From: Rhizobium croatiense
Lineage (GTDB): Bacteria; Pseudomonadota; Alphaproteobacteria; Rhizobiales; Rhizobiaceae
DNA length: 64,000 nt
Assembly (NCBI RefSeq): GCF_019793465.1
Contig: NZ_JAILYJ010000006.1
Location: 266,484 to 330,483, forward strand
Direction of reading: 5' to 3'
This document shows, one piece after another, positions 36,372 through 46,505 of this stretch. Positions within the stretch are counted from its first letter, which is position 1. The number at the start of each line of letters is the position of its first letter. Below the pieces are notes generated by a model. It searched no databases. It was given only the letters and a program-made list of their open reading frames with translations, and was not told where the DNA came from. The position numbers were made by a program, and so were the translations under genes.

Positions 36372-37847
36372 ATGGGGTTACCGCTACTCAGCCTCATCGT
36401 GTTCACACCCGCCGCCGGGGCAGCGGTTCTGATGTTTCTGCGCAGCGACGCTGCGGTGCGGTGGATGGCGCTGGGTGTCACCGTCCTCGACCTCGCTCTC
36501 TGCATCGCTATGTTGGTCGGTTTTGACACCACGACCCACGCGATGCAATTCACCGAGACGCGCCCCTGGGTTCCTGCGCTCGGGATCACCTATGCGCTTG
36601 GCATCGACGGAATCAGTGCGCTCTTCGTTTTCTTGACCGCGCTGCTGGGCTCGACCTGCGTGCTCGCCTCGTGGGTCGCGATCGACCGCAAGGTGAAGGA
36701 ATTCATGGTCAGTCTGCTGGCCATGGAGGCACTGATGCTGGGGGTTTTCTGCGCACTCGACCTGTTCTTGTTTTACGTCTTCTGGGAGGCGATGCTGATC
36801 CCGATGTACCTGATCATCGGCGTCTGGGGCGGCGACGGCCGGGTCTATGCGGCTTTCAAGTTCTTCCTTTACACGCTGGCAGGCAGCGTCCTGTTCCTCG
36901 TCGGCGTCATCGTGCTCTATTTCAACGGCGGCGAGACCTTCGACATTCTCGCTCTGACAGCACAGGATTTGCCGTTCCGGGTCCAGTCGTGGCTGTTCTT
37001 CGCTTTCCTGGTCGCCTTCGCGGTCAAGGTGCCGATGGTCCCGGTCCACACCTGGCTGCCGGACGCCCATGTGCAGGCGCCGACAGCGGGCAGCATCATC
37101 CTCGCCGGAGTGCTGCTGAAGATGGGCGCCTACGGCTTCCTGCGATTCTCGCTGCCGATGCTGCCGGAGGCGTCAGTGTATTATTCGACCCTGATGCTTT
37201 CGCTTTCGGCACTTGCGATCGTCTATGGCGGGTTGCTTGCGCTGGCGCAGGACGACCTCAAGAAGCTGGTGGCCTATTCCAGCATCAGCCATATGGGCTT
37301 CGTGACGATGGGGATTTTCGCGCTGAACCTCCGCGGGCTCGAGGGCGGTATCCTGCAAATGTTCAATCATGGCGTGACGACGGGCGCGTTGTTCCTGTTC
37401 GTCGGCCTGATCTACGAGCGGACCCACACCCGCAGCATCGCCGATTATGGCGGGCTGATGAAGACAGCACCCGTTTATACCGCGTTTCTTGCCTTGTTCA
37501 TCCTGTCGTCGATGGCGCTGCCGGGAACGAATTCGTTCGTGGGCGAGTTGCTCGTGCTGTCCGGCGGGTTTGCAGCCAACCTGGCCGTCGGCGCGGCCGC
37601 GGTTCTGGGCGCATTGCTGGGCGCGGCCTATCTGCTTGGCATGTATGGGAAGGTCGCGCTTGGTCCGGTGAGCGCCAGCGCCCGGTTCAAGAGACGTGAC
37701 GTAAACGCCCGCGAGATCGCTGCGATCCTGCCGCTGACCGTCTTCGTGCTCTGGGTCGGGCTCTATCCAAAACCTTTTCTCAACATCATCGATGCCTCGG
37801 CGAAACATCTGCTGGCGCAGGTGCACGGTGAGGAGAGCGGCCAATGA
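36372..37847 (+). CDS. nuoM: NADH-quinone oxidoreductase subunit M
   Basis: Antiporter-like complex I subunit of 491 residues. Conserved NuoM segments are FYVFWEAMLIPMYLIIGVWG (Glu), VHTWLPDAHVQAPTAGSIIL and AGVLLKMGAYG (Lys), and YSSISHMGFVTMGIF. The ATG at 36372 has TAGGGGG four bases upstream; open frame further upstream belongs to another reading frame of the preceding gene. The stop overlaps nuoN by four bases. Confidence 0.95.
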   Translation: MGLPLLSLIVFTPAAGAAVLMFLRSDAAVRWMALGVTVLDLALCIAMLVGFDTTTHAMQFTETRPWVPALGITYALGIDGISALFVFLTALLGSTCVLASWVAIDRKVKEFMVSLLAMEALMLGVFCALDLFLFYVFWEAMLIPMYLIIGVWGGDGRVYAAFKFFLYTLAGSVLFLVGVIVLYFNGGETFDILALTAQDLPFRVQSWLFFAFLVAFAVKVPMVPVHTWLPDAHVQAPTAGSIILAGVLLKMGAYGFLRFSLPMLPEASVYYSTLMLSLSALAIVYGGLLALAQDDLKKLVAYSSISHMGFVTMGIFALNLRGLEGGILQMFNHGVTTGALFLFVGLIYERTHTRSIADYGGLMKTAPVYTAFLALFILSSMALPGTNSFVGELLVLSGGFAANLAVGAAAVLGALLGAAYLLGMYGKVALGPVSASARFKRRDVNAREIAAILPLTVFVLWVGLYPKPFLNIIDASAKHLLAQVHGEESGQ

Positions 37848-39283
37848 CCGCCGCTGCGCTTCTCCAGTCGGTCCTTGCGAGCCTGCCCGAGATCGTGGTG
37901 ATCACGGGGGCCTGCATCCTGCTGATCCTGGGACAGTTTGTACAAAAGAGACAGGAACATTTCCTTGTCTGGGCTTCCGTTGCCATCGTGCTGATTGCCG
38001 CCTTAGCGACACTCATGCTGGCGGGCGAGGTGCGGCCGGCCTACACGGGCATGTTCGTCGCCGACCGCTTCGCGGTCTTCTTCAAGTTCGTGTTCTATTT
38101 AGCCACCGTTCTGACATTCCTCCTCTCGCGAAAATATGCCGATATCGAAGGGATCGGCAGCAGCGAATATTATGTCCTGCTGCTCTTTGCGCTTTCGGGA
38201 ATGATGATCATGGCGTCGGCCACCGATCTCATGTCGATCTATGTGGGCCTCGAACTGATGGTGCTCTGTACCTATGTGCTGACCGGTTTCCTGCGGCGAG
38301 AGCGGCGGTCGAACGAAGCGGCGCTGAAATATGTGATCCTTGGCGCGGTCTCGACCGGGATTTTCCTTTACGGCGTTTCGCTGGTCTACGGGCTGACCGG
38401 CACCACGCAACTGGACGCGATGGCTGCAGCGGTGACCGGAGATCCGCTCGATCCCGGATTGCTGCTAGCGGTAGTCTTCATTGTCGCGGGGCTGGTCTTC
38501 AAGGTCGGCGCGGTGCCGTTCCATATGTGGGTTCCGGACGTCTACGAAGGCGCGCCGACGACGATCACCGCCTTCATGTCGGTCGGCCCCAAGGCGGCAG
38601 GGTTCGCGGTCATCCTGCGGGTGTTCCTCAACCCTTTGGTCGCAGCCTCGGACGTCTGGATCATCGTCGCCGTCATTGCGGTGGTGACGATGGCGCTCGG
38701 CAGCTTCGTGGCGCTGGTCCAGGATAATTTCAAGCGCCTCCTGGCCTATTCCAGCATCGCCCATGCCGGCTTCGCCATTTTCGGCGTGGCCGCTGGCGGC
38801 GCCGATGGGATCGCCAGCGTGATGCTCTATCTGCTGATCTACGCCTTCATGAATCTCGGCATTTTCGGCACCGTCATCATGATGCGGAACGGCGATTTCT
38901 CGGGGGAGGTCATCGACGACTATGCGGGTTTCGCCAAGTCACATCCCGGGCTGGCGCTTCTGATGCTGCTCTATCTCTTCTCGCTGGCCGGCATTCCGCC
39001 GACGGCCGGGTTCTTCGCCAAGTTTTACGTGCTGGTCGCCCTCGTCGAGCGTGGTTTCGTCATGCTGGCGGTTATCGCAGTACTGCTCAGCGCCGTCGCC
39101 GCCTATTTTTACATCCGCATCGTAATGGTGATCTACATGCGCGAGCCGAAGAGGGCGTTCGCCCCGGCGCTGACGCCTCTGGTGGGCGCGACACTCGCCG
39201 TCACCGCTGCCGGCACCATCGGCATCGGCCTATTTCCGTCGTGGTTTCTAAAGCTTGCCCAAGATTCGGTCTTTGGCGGGTGA
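37844..39283 (+). CDS. nuoN: NADH-quinone oxidoreductase subunit N
   Basis: Antiporter-like subunit of 479 residues: VGLELMVLCTYVLTGFLRRE (Glu), FHMWVPDVYEGAPTTITAFM then SVGPKAAGF (Lys), YSSIAHAGFAIFGV and LAGIPPTAGFFAKFYVL. All are NuoN hallmarks. It closes the membrane-arm half of the plus-strand cluster; a 105-bp gap without a clear promoter precedes nuoA. Confidence 0.95.
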   Translation: MTAAALLQSVLASLPEIVVITGACILLILGQFVQKRQEHFLVWASVAIVLIAALATLMLAGEVRPAYTGMFVADRFAVFFKFVFYLATVLTFLLSRKYADIEGIGSSEYYVLLLFALSGMMIMASATDLMSIYVGLELMVLCTYVLTGFLRRERRSNEAALKYVILGAVSTGIFLYGVSLVYGLTGTTQLDAMAAAVTGDPLDPGLLLAVVFIVAGLVFKVGAVPFHMWVPDVYEGAPTTITAFMSVGPKAAGFAVILRVFLNPLVAASDVWIIVAVIAVVTMALGSFVALVQDNFKRLLAYSSIAHAGFAIFGVAAGGADGIASVMLYLLIYAFMNLGIFGTVIMMRNGDFSGEVIDDYAGFAKSHPGLALLMLLYLFSLAGIPPTAGFFAKFYVLVALVERGFVMLAVIAVLLSAVAAYFYIRIVMVIYMREPKRAFAPALTPLVGATLAVTAAGTIGIGLFPSWFLKLAQDSVFGG

Positions 39284-39388
39284 GCGATTGGATTTGCAAT
39301 GATCACACCGACGGAATAGACTTGAGGGCAGAGGAAGGATTGCCTAAGTCGCGCCGCGGCGTGGTCGATGGGCGACCGGTGCAGTGAT

Positions 39389-39754
39389 ATGACTGCAATG
39401 GAATTTTTGCCGGTTCTTTTCATGGTCGCCGGAGTCGTTCTGGTGGCGGGGGTGACGTTGTTCGTCTCCTCGCTGCTGCGCCCATCCAATCCTTATCCCG
39501 CCAAGAACATGCCCTATGAATGCGGCATGGACGCAGCGGGCGAGGCGGCGGCGGGCCGCTTCAGGGTGCCGTTCTTTATCCTCGCGATCCTGCTGGTCGT
39601 TTTCGATGTCGAAGCGATGTTCCTCTTTCCCTGGGCCGTCGTCCTGAAAGAGATCGGGCTGGTCGGCTATATCGAAATGTTCGTCTTCATATTGCTGCTT
39701 CTCGTGGGCTTCGCCTACGCCTGGCTGAAAGGAGCGCTGGAATGGGAGGCGTAA
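39389..39754 (+). CDS. nuoA: NADH-quinone oxidoreductase subunit A
   Basis: Membrane subunit of 121 residues, three helices. [20 protein letters not shown] is the quinone-site loop with the conserved Cys, followed by [20 protein letters not shown]. The ATG at 39389 gives the usual length; an in-frame ATG at 39368 would add seven residues. Neither has a strong ribosome site. The end overlaps nuoB by 13 bases. Confidence 0.93.
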   Translation: MTAMEFLPVLFMVAGVVLVAGVTLFVSSLLRPSNPYPAKNMPYECGMDAAGEAAAGRFRVPFFILAILLVVFDVEAMFLFPWAVVLKEIGLVGYIEMFVFILLLLVGFAYAWLKGALEWEA

Positions 39755-40245
39755 ACAACGCGATCCGCGACAGCGTGCTGTTCACTACGGCCGACAGCAT
39801 CATCAGTTGGAGCCGGAGATCGGCGCTGTGGCCGGAGACCTTCGGCATTGCCTGCTGCGCCATCGAGATGATCTCCGCCGGTTGCGCCCGCTACGATCTC
39901 GACCGGTTCGGCGTCGTCTTCCGCCCTTCGCCGAGACAATCCGACGTCATGATCATCGCCGGCACCGTGACCCGGAAATTCGCGCCCGTCGTGCGGCGGC
40001 TCTATGACCAGATGCCGGAACCGCGCTGGGTGATCGCCATGGGCACCTGCGCTATTTCGGGTGGGGTCTACAACACCTACGCCGTGGTGCAGGGATCGGA
40101 AACCTTCGTGCCCGTCGATGTGCATGTGCCTGGCTGTCCGCCCCGGCCTGAGGCGCTGATGCACGGCTTCCTCCTGCTTCAAGAAAAGATCAAGAGGTCG
40201 CGGGCACTCGCCGGCACACCTCTGGATAGGGTTATAGCGTCATGA
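39742..40245 (+). CDS. nuoB: NADH-quinone oxidoreductase subunit B
   Basis: Peripheral-arm subunit carrying the N2 [4Fe-4S] cluster next to the quinone site; 167 residues. The ligand cysteines are visible: tandem C38-C39 in GIACCAIEM, one in [12 protein letters not shown], and one in [11 protein letters not shown]. The start ATG lies within the 3' end of nuoA, showing translational coupling. The stop overlaps nuoC. Confidence 0.95.
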   Translation: MGGVNNAIRDSVLFTTADSIISWSRRSALWPETFGIACCAIEMISAGCARYDLDRFGVVFRPSPRQSDVMIIAGTVTRKFAPVVRRLYDQMPEPRWVIAMGTCAISGGVYNTYAVVQGSETFVPVDVHVPGCPPRPEALMHGFLLLQEKIKRSRALAGTPLDRVIAS

Positions 40246-40778
40246 GTGCGGAGCCGTCCCTCAATCGCGCTACGATCATGGAGCGCTTCGGAGAAACAAT
40301 CGAGGACCTTGGCACTGCGCACGGTATCGACGCCTTTGCCGTTCCGCCCGAGAGGATCATCGAGTTCTGCCGGTTCCTGAAAGAGCATCCGGCGCTGCAA
40401 TTCAATTTCCTCTCGGACGTTTGCGGAGTCGATCATTATCCCGAAACGCCGCGGTTCGAGGCGGTCTACCATCTCTATTCGCTGCCCAACAGGTGGCGGG
40501 TCCGCATCAAATGCCGCCTTGGCGATCCTCCTGAAGTGCCTTCCGTCACGGGAGTCTGGCGCACCGCCAACTGGCATGAGCGTGAGGCCTGGGACATGTA
40601 TGGCATTCGGTTCACGGGACATCCCGATCTGCGCCGGATCTATATGTGGGAAGGCTTCGAGGGCTTTCCCCAGCGCAAGGATTTCCCCTTAAGGGGCTAT
40701 AAGGACAAATTGAACCCCTTCGGTGCCGAAGGTCCGCCGCCAACGCAGCCCGACCTTGCCACCAGGAACATTCCGTAA
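40242..40778 (+). CDS. nuoC: NADH-quinone oxidoreductase subunit C
   Basis: Peripheral-arm subunit of 178 residues. The signature [20 protein letters not shown] is followed by [20 protein letters not shown] with LRRI. nuoC and nuoD are separate genes, as in most alphaproteobacteria and unlike the E. coli fusion. The ATG overlaps the nuoB stop. Confidence 0.95.
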   Translation: MSAEPSLNRATIMERFGETIEDLGTAHGIDAFAVPPERIIEFCRFLKEHPALQFNFLSDVCGVDHYPETPRFEAVYHLYSLPNRWRVRIKCRLGDPPEVPSVTGVWRTANWHEREAWDMYGIRFTGHPDLRRIYMWEGFEGFPQRKDFPLRGYKDKLNPFGAEGPPPTQPDLATRNIP

Positions 40779-40806
40779 GGAGGCCGTTCTACGCCGGAAC
40801 GTTGAG

Positions 40807-42021
40807 ATGACTGAAGTCACCGAGCTCAGCAGGCCTGAGGGCGAAGCGCTCAATACCAGGGAAGTGCTTCTCAACCTCGGTCCGCAGCACCCCAGCACCC
40901 ATGGGGTTCTTCGGCTCGTCCTCGAACTGGACGGCGAGTTCGTCGAGCGCGTCGATCCGCATATCGGCTACCTCCATCGCGGCACCGAAAAACTGGCGGA
41001 GAGCTTCACCTATACCCAGATTTTCCCGCTGACGGACCGGCTCGACTATCTCTGCCCGCCCTCGAACAACCTCGCCTTCGCGCTGGCGGTGGAGAAACTC
41101 CTCGGCATAGAAGCACCGATTCGGGCGCAATATATCCGCGTGATGATGGCCGAGCTGGCGCGGATCTCCGGTCACCTCCTGATCACGGGCGCGCTGCCGA
41201 TGGATCTCGGCGCCATGACCGCGCTGCTTTACGTTATGCGCGAACGTGAAATGATCATGGACCTCCTGGAAATGATTACCGGTGCGCGCATGCACACCTC
41301 CTTCTGCCGGGTCGGCGGGGTGCGCGAGGACCTGCCTGACGGATTCTTCCCCAAGATCCGGGAGTTCTGCGACATCTTTCCGAACCGGATCCGCGACTAT
41401 GAGCGACTGCTCGAAGATAACCGGGTTTTTCTCAATCGCACCAAGGGGATCGGCGTGATCTCCGCCGAGGATGGTGTCGATCTCGGCCTCAGCGGCCCGA
41501 ACCTGCGTGCTTCCGGTGTCGACTGGGACATCCGGCGCGATGAGCCCTACGAGATCTACGACCGGCTCGATTTCAACGTCATCACCCGTGACGAGGGCGA
41601 TTGCTATGCACGCTGGCGATGCCGTGTCGACGAGATGCGCGAAAGCATGAGGATCATCGAACAATGCATCGACCAGATGCCTGAGGGGCCGTTCCAGATC
41701 GATATGCCGACAATCGCCTTCCCGCTGGACAAGGAACGGGTGCACTGCTCGATGGAGGCGCTGATCCAGCATTTCGACCTGTCGGCCTACGGCTTCAAGG
41801 TGCCGAAGGGCGAGGTCTATTCGGCGATCGAGGCGCCAAAAGGCGAGCTTGGCTTTTACATCATTAGTGACGGGTCGCCAAAACCGTTCCGCATGAAGGT
41901 GCGGGCACCCTCGTTCGTCAATCTTCAGGCCCTCTTCGGGGTCACCAACGCCCGCTATCTGGCGGACATGATCGCCGTGCTCGGCAGCCTCGACCCCGTA
42001 ATGGCGGAGGTGGACAAGTAG
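40807..42021 (+). CDS. nuoD: NADH-quinone oxidoreductase subunit D
   Basis: Quinone-site subunit of 404 residues related to the large subunit of NiFe hydrogenases. It has LLNLGPQHPSTHGVLRLVLE (with the quinone-site His) and ends LGSLDPVMAEVDK. The ATG at 40807 is chosen by family alignment. A perfect AAGGAGG sits 21 bases upstream, too far for that ATG, and no in-frame start lies nearer to it, so the initiation signal is unclear. Confidence 0.95.
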   Translation: MTEVTELSRPEGEALNTREVLLNLGPQHPSTHGVLRLVLELDGEFVERVDPHIGYLHRGTEKLAESFTYTQIFPLTDRLDYLCPPSNNLAFALAVEKLLGIEAPIRAQYIRVMMAELARISGHLLITGALPMDLGAMTALLYVMREREMIMDLLEMITGARMHTSFCRVGGVREDLPDGFFPKIREFCDIFPNRIRDYERLLEDNRVFLNRTKGIGVISAEDGVDLGLSGPNLRASGVDWDIRRDEPYEIYDRLDFNVITRDEGDCYARWRCRVDEMRESMRIIEQCIDQMPEGPFQIDMPTIAFPLDKERVHCSMEALIQHFDLSAYGFKVPKGEVYSAIEAPKGELGFYIISDGSPKPFRMKVRAPSFVNLQALFGVTNARYLADMIAVLGSLDPVMAEVDK

Positions 42022-42038
42022 CAGAGGATTTGGACGTG

Positions 42039-42551
42039 ATGACCATGCGCGAAAAGATCGAAGAGGCGGCGGCGCGGTATCCCGACCAGCGCTCGGCGAT
42101 CATGCCCGCGCTTCGGATCGCGCAGAGGGAGCATGGCCATCTGCCTGGTCCGGTGCTGGAGGAGGTCGCCAATATTCTCGGAGTCGAGCGGATCTGGATC
42201 TACGAGCTGGCGACCTTCTACACGCTCTTCCATACCGAACCGGTGGGCATGTTCCACCTGCAGCTTTGCGACAACGTCTCCTGCATGCTGTGCAGATCCG
42301 AGGACCTGCTCAGGCATCTGGAGGAGGTCCTCGGGATCAAAAAGGGTGAAACCACCCCGGACCTGCTGTTCACGCTTTCGACCGTCGAATGCCTCGGCGC
42401 CTGCGAGATGGCTCCAGTGATGCAGGTCGGCGACGACTATCACGGCGACCTCGACATCGCGCGAATCGACGCGCTTCTCGACAGGTTGCGAACGGAGGCG
42501 GGGCAAGCGACTGGTGCCGATCTCGCCTCAGCAGCACCGCCGGGGGAATAG
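42039..42551 (+). CDS. nuoE: NADH-quinone oxidoreductase subunit E
   Basis: NADH-dehydrogenase module subunit of 170 residues with a thioredoxin-like [2Fe-2S] (N1a) domain. Ligands are in LQLCDNVSCMLCRS and STVECLGACEMAP. The ATG at 42039 follows AGAGG; TTG 42030 and GTG 42036 are alternatives. It lies between nuoD and nuoF, four bases before the latter. Confidence 0.93.
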   Translation: MTMREKIEEAAARYPDQRSAIMPALRIAQREHGHLPGPVLEEVANILGVERIWIYELATFYTLFHTEPVGMFHLQLCDNVSCMLCRSEDLLRHLEEVLGIKKGETTPDLLFTLSTVECLGACEMAPVMQVGDDYHGDLDIARIDALLDRLRTEAGQATGADLASAAPPGE

Positions 42552-42555
42552 CGTC

Positions 42556-43821
42556 ATGTTCGAACCGATCCTCCTCAAGAATGTCGATGTTCGGGATGGC
42601 CATCTGCTCTCCACCTTCGAGGCTGGCGGAGGCTACCAGGCTCTGGCCAAGGTGCTGCGCGAAAACACGCCTGACGAGGTTATCGACCTCGTCAAACGGT
42701 CCAACCTGCGCGGTCGCGGCGGTGCCGGATTCCCGACGGGCATGAAATGGGGTTTCGTGCCGAAGCAGACCGGCAAGCCGACATATCTGTGCTGCAACGC
42801 CGATGAGGGCGAGCCGGGCACGTTCAAGGACCGGATCATCATGGAGCGCGACCCGCATCAACTGATCGAGGGGTTGGCGGTAAGTGCATACGCGATTGGG
42901 GCCGAAACCGCCTATGTCTACATTCGCGGAGAATATGTGACGGCGATCCGTCGTCTGGAGCAGGCGATCGCCGAGGCCCACGCAAAGGGTTATCTCGGAA
43001 AGCGGATTCTGGGCTCGGATTTCAATTTCGCCGTACACATCCACTGCGGCGCCGGCGCCTATATCTGCGGCGAAGAGACTGCGATGCTCGAGTCGCTCGA
43101 GGGCAAACGGGCGCAGCCGCGATTGAAGCCGCCATTTCCGGCCGTGGCTGGGCTCTACGCCAGCCCGACAGTGATCAACAATGTCGAGACGCTCGCTTGC
43201 GTGCCGCATATCGTTATGCGGGGGTCGGACTGGTTTCGGGGCATCGGCCCGGACAAGAGCCCCGGCCCGAAGCTCTACTGCCTCAGCGGGCAGGTGCGCA
43301 AACCTGGCCTCTATGAGTTGCCGATGGGCATACCGCTGCGCGAACTGGTCGAGAACCACGCCGGCGGCGTGCTGCCGGGACGCAGAATCAAGGCGGTGAT
43401 CCCGGGCGGGGTCTCAGCGCCGGTCATACCGGAGCACGGACTGGAGGTCGGGATGGATTTCGACTCGCTGGCTGCCGCCGGCTCGATGCTCGGTTCGGCT
43501 GGCGTTATCGTGATCGACGACTCGACCTGCATGGTCAAGGTCGCGACCCGGATCATCGAATTCTTCCATCATGAGTCCTGCGGCAAGTGCACGCCATGCC
43601 GGGAAGGATTGAACTGGGTCGTGAAGGTTCTGCGCCGGGTCGAGGCCGGCGAAGGTGCTGCCGGCGATCTGGAGCAGCTGGAGATGCTCTGCAAGGGCAT
43701 TTTCGGCAATACGTTTTGTGCTTTGGGTGACGGGGCGGCGATGGGGTTGCGGGCGGCACTCGCGCACTTTCGCGCTGAGTTCGTTGCCCATATCGAGGAG
43801 CACAGGTGCCCCTTTCACTGA
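42556..43821 (+). CDS. nuoF: NADH-quinone oxidoreductase subunit F
   Basis: FMN- and NADH-binding subunit of 421 residues: LRGRGGAGFPTGMKWGFVPK (NADH/FMN loop), NADEGEPGTFKDR, GAGAYICGEETAMLESLEGK. The N3 [4Fe-4S] ligands are in HESCGKCTPCREG and GNTFCALGDGA. The ATG at 42556 has GGGGGA nine bases upstream. It accepts electrons from NADH and passes them to NuoG. Confidence 0.95.
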   Translation: MFEPILLKNVDVRDGHLLSTFEAGGGYQALAKVLRENTPDEVIDLVKRSNLRGRGGAGFPTGMKWGFVPKQTGKPTYLCCNADEGEPGTFKDRIIMERDPHQLIEGLAVSAYAIGAETAYVYIRGEYVTAIRRLEQAIAEAHAKGYLGKRILGSDFNFAVHIHCGAGAYICGEETAMLESLEGKRAQPRLKPPFPAVAGLYASPTVINNVETLACVPHIVMRGSDWFRGIGPDKSPGPKLYCLSGQVRKPGLYELPMGIPLRELVENHAGGVLPGRRIKAVIPGGVSAPVIPEHGLEVGMDFDSLAAAGSMLGSAGVIVIDDSTCMVKVATRIIEFFHHESCGKCTPCREGLNWVVKVLRRVEAGEGAAGDLEQLEMLCKGIFGNTFCALGDGAAMGLRAALAHFRAEFVAHIEEHRCPFH

Positions 43822-43853
43822 AGGCCTGCACCGCGACAGGACTGCGAGGAAGT

Positions 43854-46433
43854 ATGGTTAGCATTACGATCGATGGACAAACGCTGGAAGTTGAGGCTGG
43901 CTCGACAGTGCTGCAGGCCGCCCGGCGTTTGGGCATCGATATCCCAACCTTCTGCTATCTGAAGCGTCTGCCGCCGCTGGCCTCCTGCCGCATGTGCCTG
44001 GTGGAGATCGAGGGGCAGCGGCGGCTGCAGCCGTCCTGCGCCACCGCCGTCACCGAGGCTATGGTGGTGCGGGCGAACACAGCTCTGATCGAGGAAACGC
44101 GCGCTTCCATGCTCGATATGCTGCTCGCCAACCACCCCCTCGACTGTCCGATCTGCGACAAGGGCGGCGAATGCGAGCTTCAGAACATGGTGATGGCCTA
44201 CGGGCCTCGCAGAAGCGAGTTTCACGATCCCAAACGTGTATTCCATTCCGAGGACATCCGTCTTAGCCCGGTCATCATCATGAACGTCAACCGCTGCATC
44301 CAGTGCCAGCGCTGTGTCCGGATGTGTGAGGAGGTCGTCGGCGCGGTCGCCCTGGGTACCGTCGAAAAAGGCATGGATACCGCCGTCACCGGCTTCGAGG
44401 GCAGTCTCGCAAGCTGCGACCAGTGCGGCAATTGCGTCGAGGTCTGCCCGGTCGGCGCTCTGATGAGCTTTCCCTATCGCTACAAGGCGCGGCCCTGGGA
44501 TCTGGTCGAGACCGATACGGTCTGCCCGCATTGTGGCACCGGTTGTCAGTTGACGGTGGGCACGCGCAAGGGCGAGTTCATGCGGGTACGCTCGAAGTGG
44601 GACGAGGGGCTTAACCGCGAAGTGCTCTGCGTACGAGGACGCTTCGGCCTCGATTTCGTCGAGAGCCGGGACCGGATCAAGAGGCCGATGATCCGTCGTG
44701 ATGGCACCCTGGTTCCCGTTTCCTGGGACGAAGCGGGGGACTATCTGCGCCAGCGGCTGTCGGCCGTCGAGGGCAAGGCTGCCGGCGGGCTCGCCTCGCC
44801 TCGCCTGCCCAACGAGATACTCTATCAGTTTCAGAAGCTGATGCGGACGGCATTCCGGACCAACAGCATTGATTGCTCGTCACGCTGGTCCACGCCCTTC
44901 GATACGCTCGCCCCGCTAATGGCAGCCTTCAACAGCCGCGCACCGCTGGACGAAGTGATCGGCAACGACTGCGTGCTCGTCGTCGGCGGCAACGTCACCG
45001 AGGAGAACCCGGTCACCGAATACCTGCTGCGGGATGGCGTGCGGCGGCGGCAGACCGGATTGCTCATGCTCTCGGCGCGGCCATCCCGTCTGGATGCCGA
45101 TGCCGGGGTGGTGGTTCGCGTCCGGCCGGGCGGAGAAGCGGCGAGCCTTGCGGCGGTGGTGGCCCGTCTCGTAGCGGCAGTTGGTGAGGCCTTGCCGGGC
45201 AACGTTCTTGCGGGCATCGGCGCGACAATCGGCAAGCCAGCGGCGGAAACCGGCATTGACGGGCCGGATCGTCTGGCCGCGGTGCTCAAGGAAGGCCGCA
45301 GCGTCACCGTGCTTGTCAGCGTCGACCTCCTGAGATCACCCGAAGCGAGCGCGACGCTGCAGCAGATCAATAACCTGCTGCAGGCTCTGCGCCTGCTCGG
45401 CAAGGGCCTGGCGATGCAGTTCCTCTTCGACCGTGCCAATCAGATGGGCGCCTGGGACATGGGAGTTCTGCCGGCGGCTCTACCGGGGCTGCAGGCGGTA
45501 ACCGACGATGTAGCGCGCACAACTCTTGCGCGGAACTGGGGCGCCGAAATCCCGTCTGAACCCGGCGCGGATCTCGACGCCATTCTGGAGCTCTGCGTCG
45601 GCGGGCGGATGGGCGCTCTCTACATCGTCGCAAGCGACCCCCTGATTGCCTATCCCGACAGGGATTTCGTGACGCGGGCGCTTGGCGCCGCCGATCTCCT
45701 GATCGTGCAGGACGCCTTCCTCACGGAAACGGCGGGCCTTGCCGAGGTCGTCCTACCCGCGGCAGGTTACGGCGAGGAAACCGGCACGTTCACCAACAAC
45801 GAGGGCCGGATCCAGAAGGTCCGCAAATTCCGCGACCCCGCCTTCGAGGCGCGGAGCAATCTGGCGATCTTCGACTTCGTCGCGGCGCTTCGCAACCAAG
45901 CAGTGCGGCCGTCGACGCAAGGCGAAATTTTCGACGAGATAGCACGGCTTGTTCCCGCCTACCAGAAATTGACGCAGGATGGACTTGGCGCCGACGGCGC
46001 ATTCACCAAGGCGGTGCCGACGGCACCTGTCGCCAGGTTCTTTGCGCCGCCGCCCGTCCCGCCAGCAGCCGACCGGCTCATGCTGATCACCGGCGACTGC
46101 CTGTTCCACAATGGATATCTTTCCGAACGGTCGGACATGCTGAACACGGTCGCCAATGATCCCTATGTCGCGATGAGCGCGCAGGATACCGCACAGCTTG
46201 GCCTTTCGGATGGCGATCAGGTCATTGTGCGTTCCGCCCAGGGCGAACTGACGGCGCAGCTTAAGGTCGACGGGCGGTTTCCCAAGGGCCTCGTCTTCGT
46301 TCCGGAAAACTATAGAGCCTTGCGTCTCAACGGCTTGATGCGGCGGGGTGAATACCCATGCCCGGTGGAGGTCCAGAAGGTGCATGCCACTCTTGAGGTC
46401 GACCGCACGAGCCGGATCTGGCGTGGGGTCTGA
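43854..46433 (+). CDS. nuoG: NADH-quinone oxidoreductase subunit G with N7 cluster motif
   Basis: Electron-wire subunit of 859 residues. N1b ligands are C34, C45, C48 and C62. An H-x3-C-x2-C-x5-C motif follows (NHPLDCPICDKGGEC), then two ferredoxin-type groups (CIQCQRCVRMC and CDQCGNCVEVC). C224-x2-C227-x3-C231-x27-C259 is the N7 [4Fe-4S] motif also found in E. coli and Thermus but absent from mitochondrial-type NuoG. A molybdopterin-type domain without obvious cofactor follows. GAGGAAG precedes the ATG at 43854. The length exceeds that of the housekeeping rhizobial NuoG (about 690 residues), marking this as a second, different complex I. Confidence 0.93.
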   Translation: MVSITIDGQTLEVEAGSTVLQAARRLGIDIPTFCYLKRLPPLASCRMCLVEIEGQRRLQPSCATAVTEAMVVRANTALIEETRASMLDMLLANHPLDCPICDKGGECELQNMVMAYGPRRSEFHDPKRVFHSEDIRLSPVIIMNVNRCIQCQRCVRMCEEVVGAVALGTVEKGMDTAVTGFEGSLASCDQCGNCVEVCPVGALMSFPYRYKARPWDLVETDTVCPHCGTGCQLTVGTRKGEFMRVRSKWDEGLNREVLCVRGRFGLDFVESRDRIKRPMIRRDGTLVPVSWDEAGDYLRQRLSAVEGKAAGGLASPRLPNEILYQFQKLMRTAFRTNSIDCSSRWSTPFDTLAPLMAAFNSRAPLDEVIGNDCVLVVGGNVTEENPVTEYLLRDGVRRRQTGLLMLSARPSRLDADAGVVVRVRPGGEAASLAAVVARLVAAVGEALPGNVLAGIGATIGKPAAETGIDGPDRLAAVLKEGRSVTVLVSVDLLRSPEASATLQQINNLLQALRLLGKGLAMQFLFDRANQMGAWDMGVLPAALPGLQAVTDDVARTTLARNWGAEIPSEPGADLDAILELCVGGRMGALYIVASDPLIAYPDRDFVTRALGAADLLIVQDAFLTETAGLAEVVLPAAGYGEETGTFTNNEGRIQKVRKFRDPAFEARSNLAIFDFVAALRNQAVRPSTQGEIFDEIARLVPAYQKLTQDGLGADGAFTKAVPTAPVARFFAPPPVPPAADRLMLITGDCLFHNGYLSERSDMLNTVANDPYVAMSAQDTAQLGLSDGDQVIVRSAQGELTAQLKVDGRFPKGLVFVPENYRALRLNGLMRRGEYPCPVEVQKVHATLEVDRTSRIWRGV

Positions 46434-46505
46434 AGATTTGGGGCCGGGCCGCCGCGCCTCCCGCAAGCTGCCCTGCCCCAGCGTCCTCACATCAAGCTGG
46501 CGACG

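Noticed and set aside
40779..40806. An upstream start for nuoD near the strong AAGGAGG
   Set aside because: No start codon in the nuoD frame lies at a workable distance from it, and family alignment begins at the ATG 40807.
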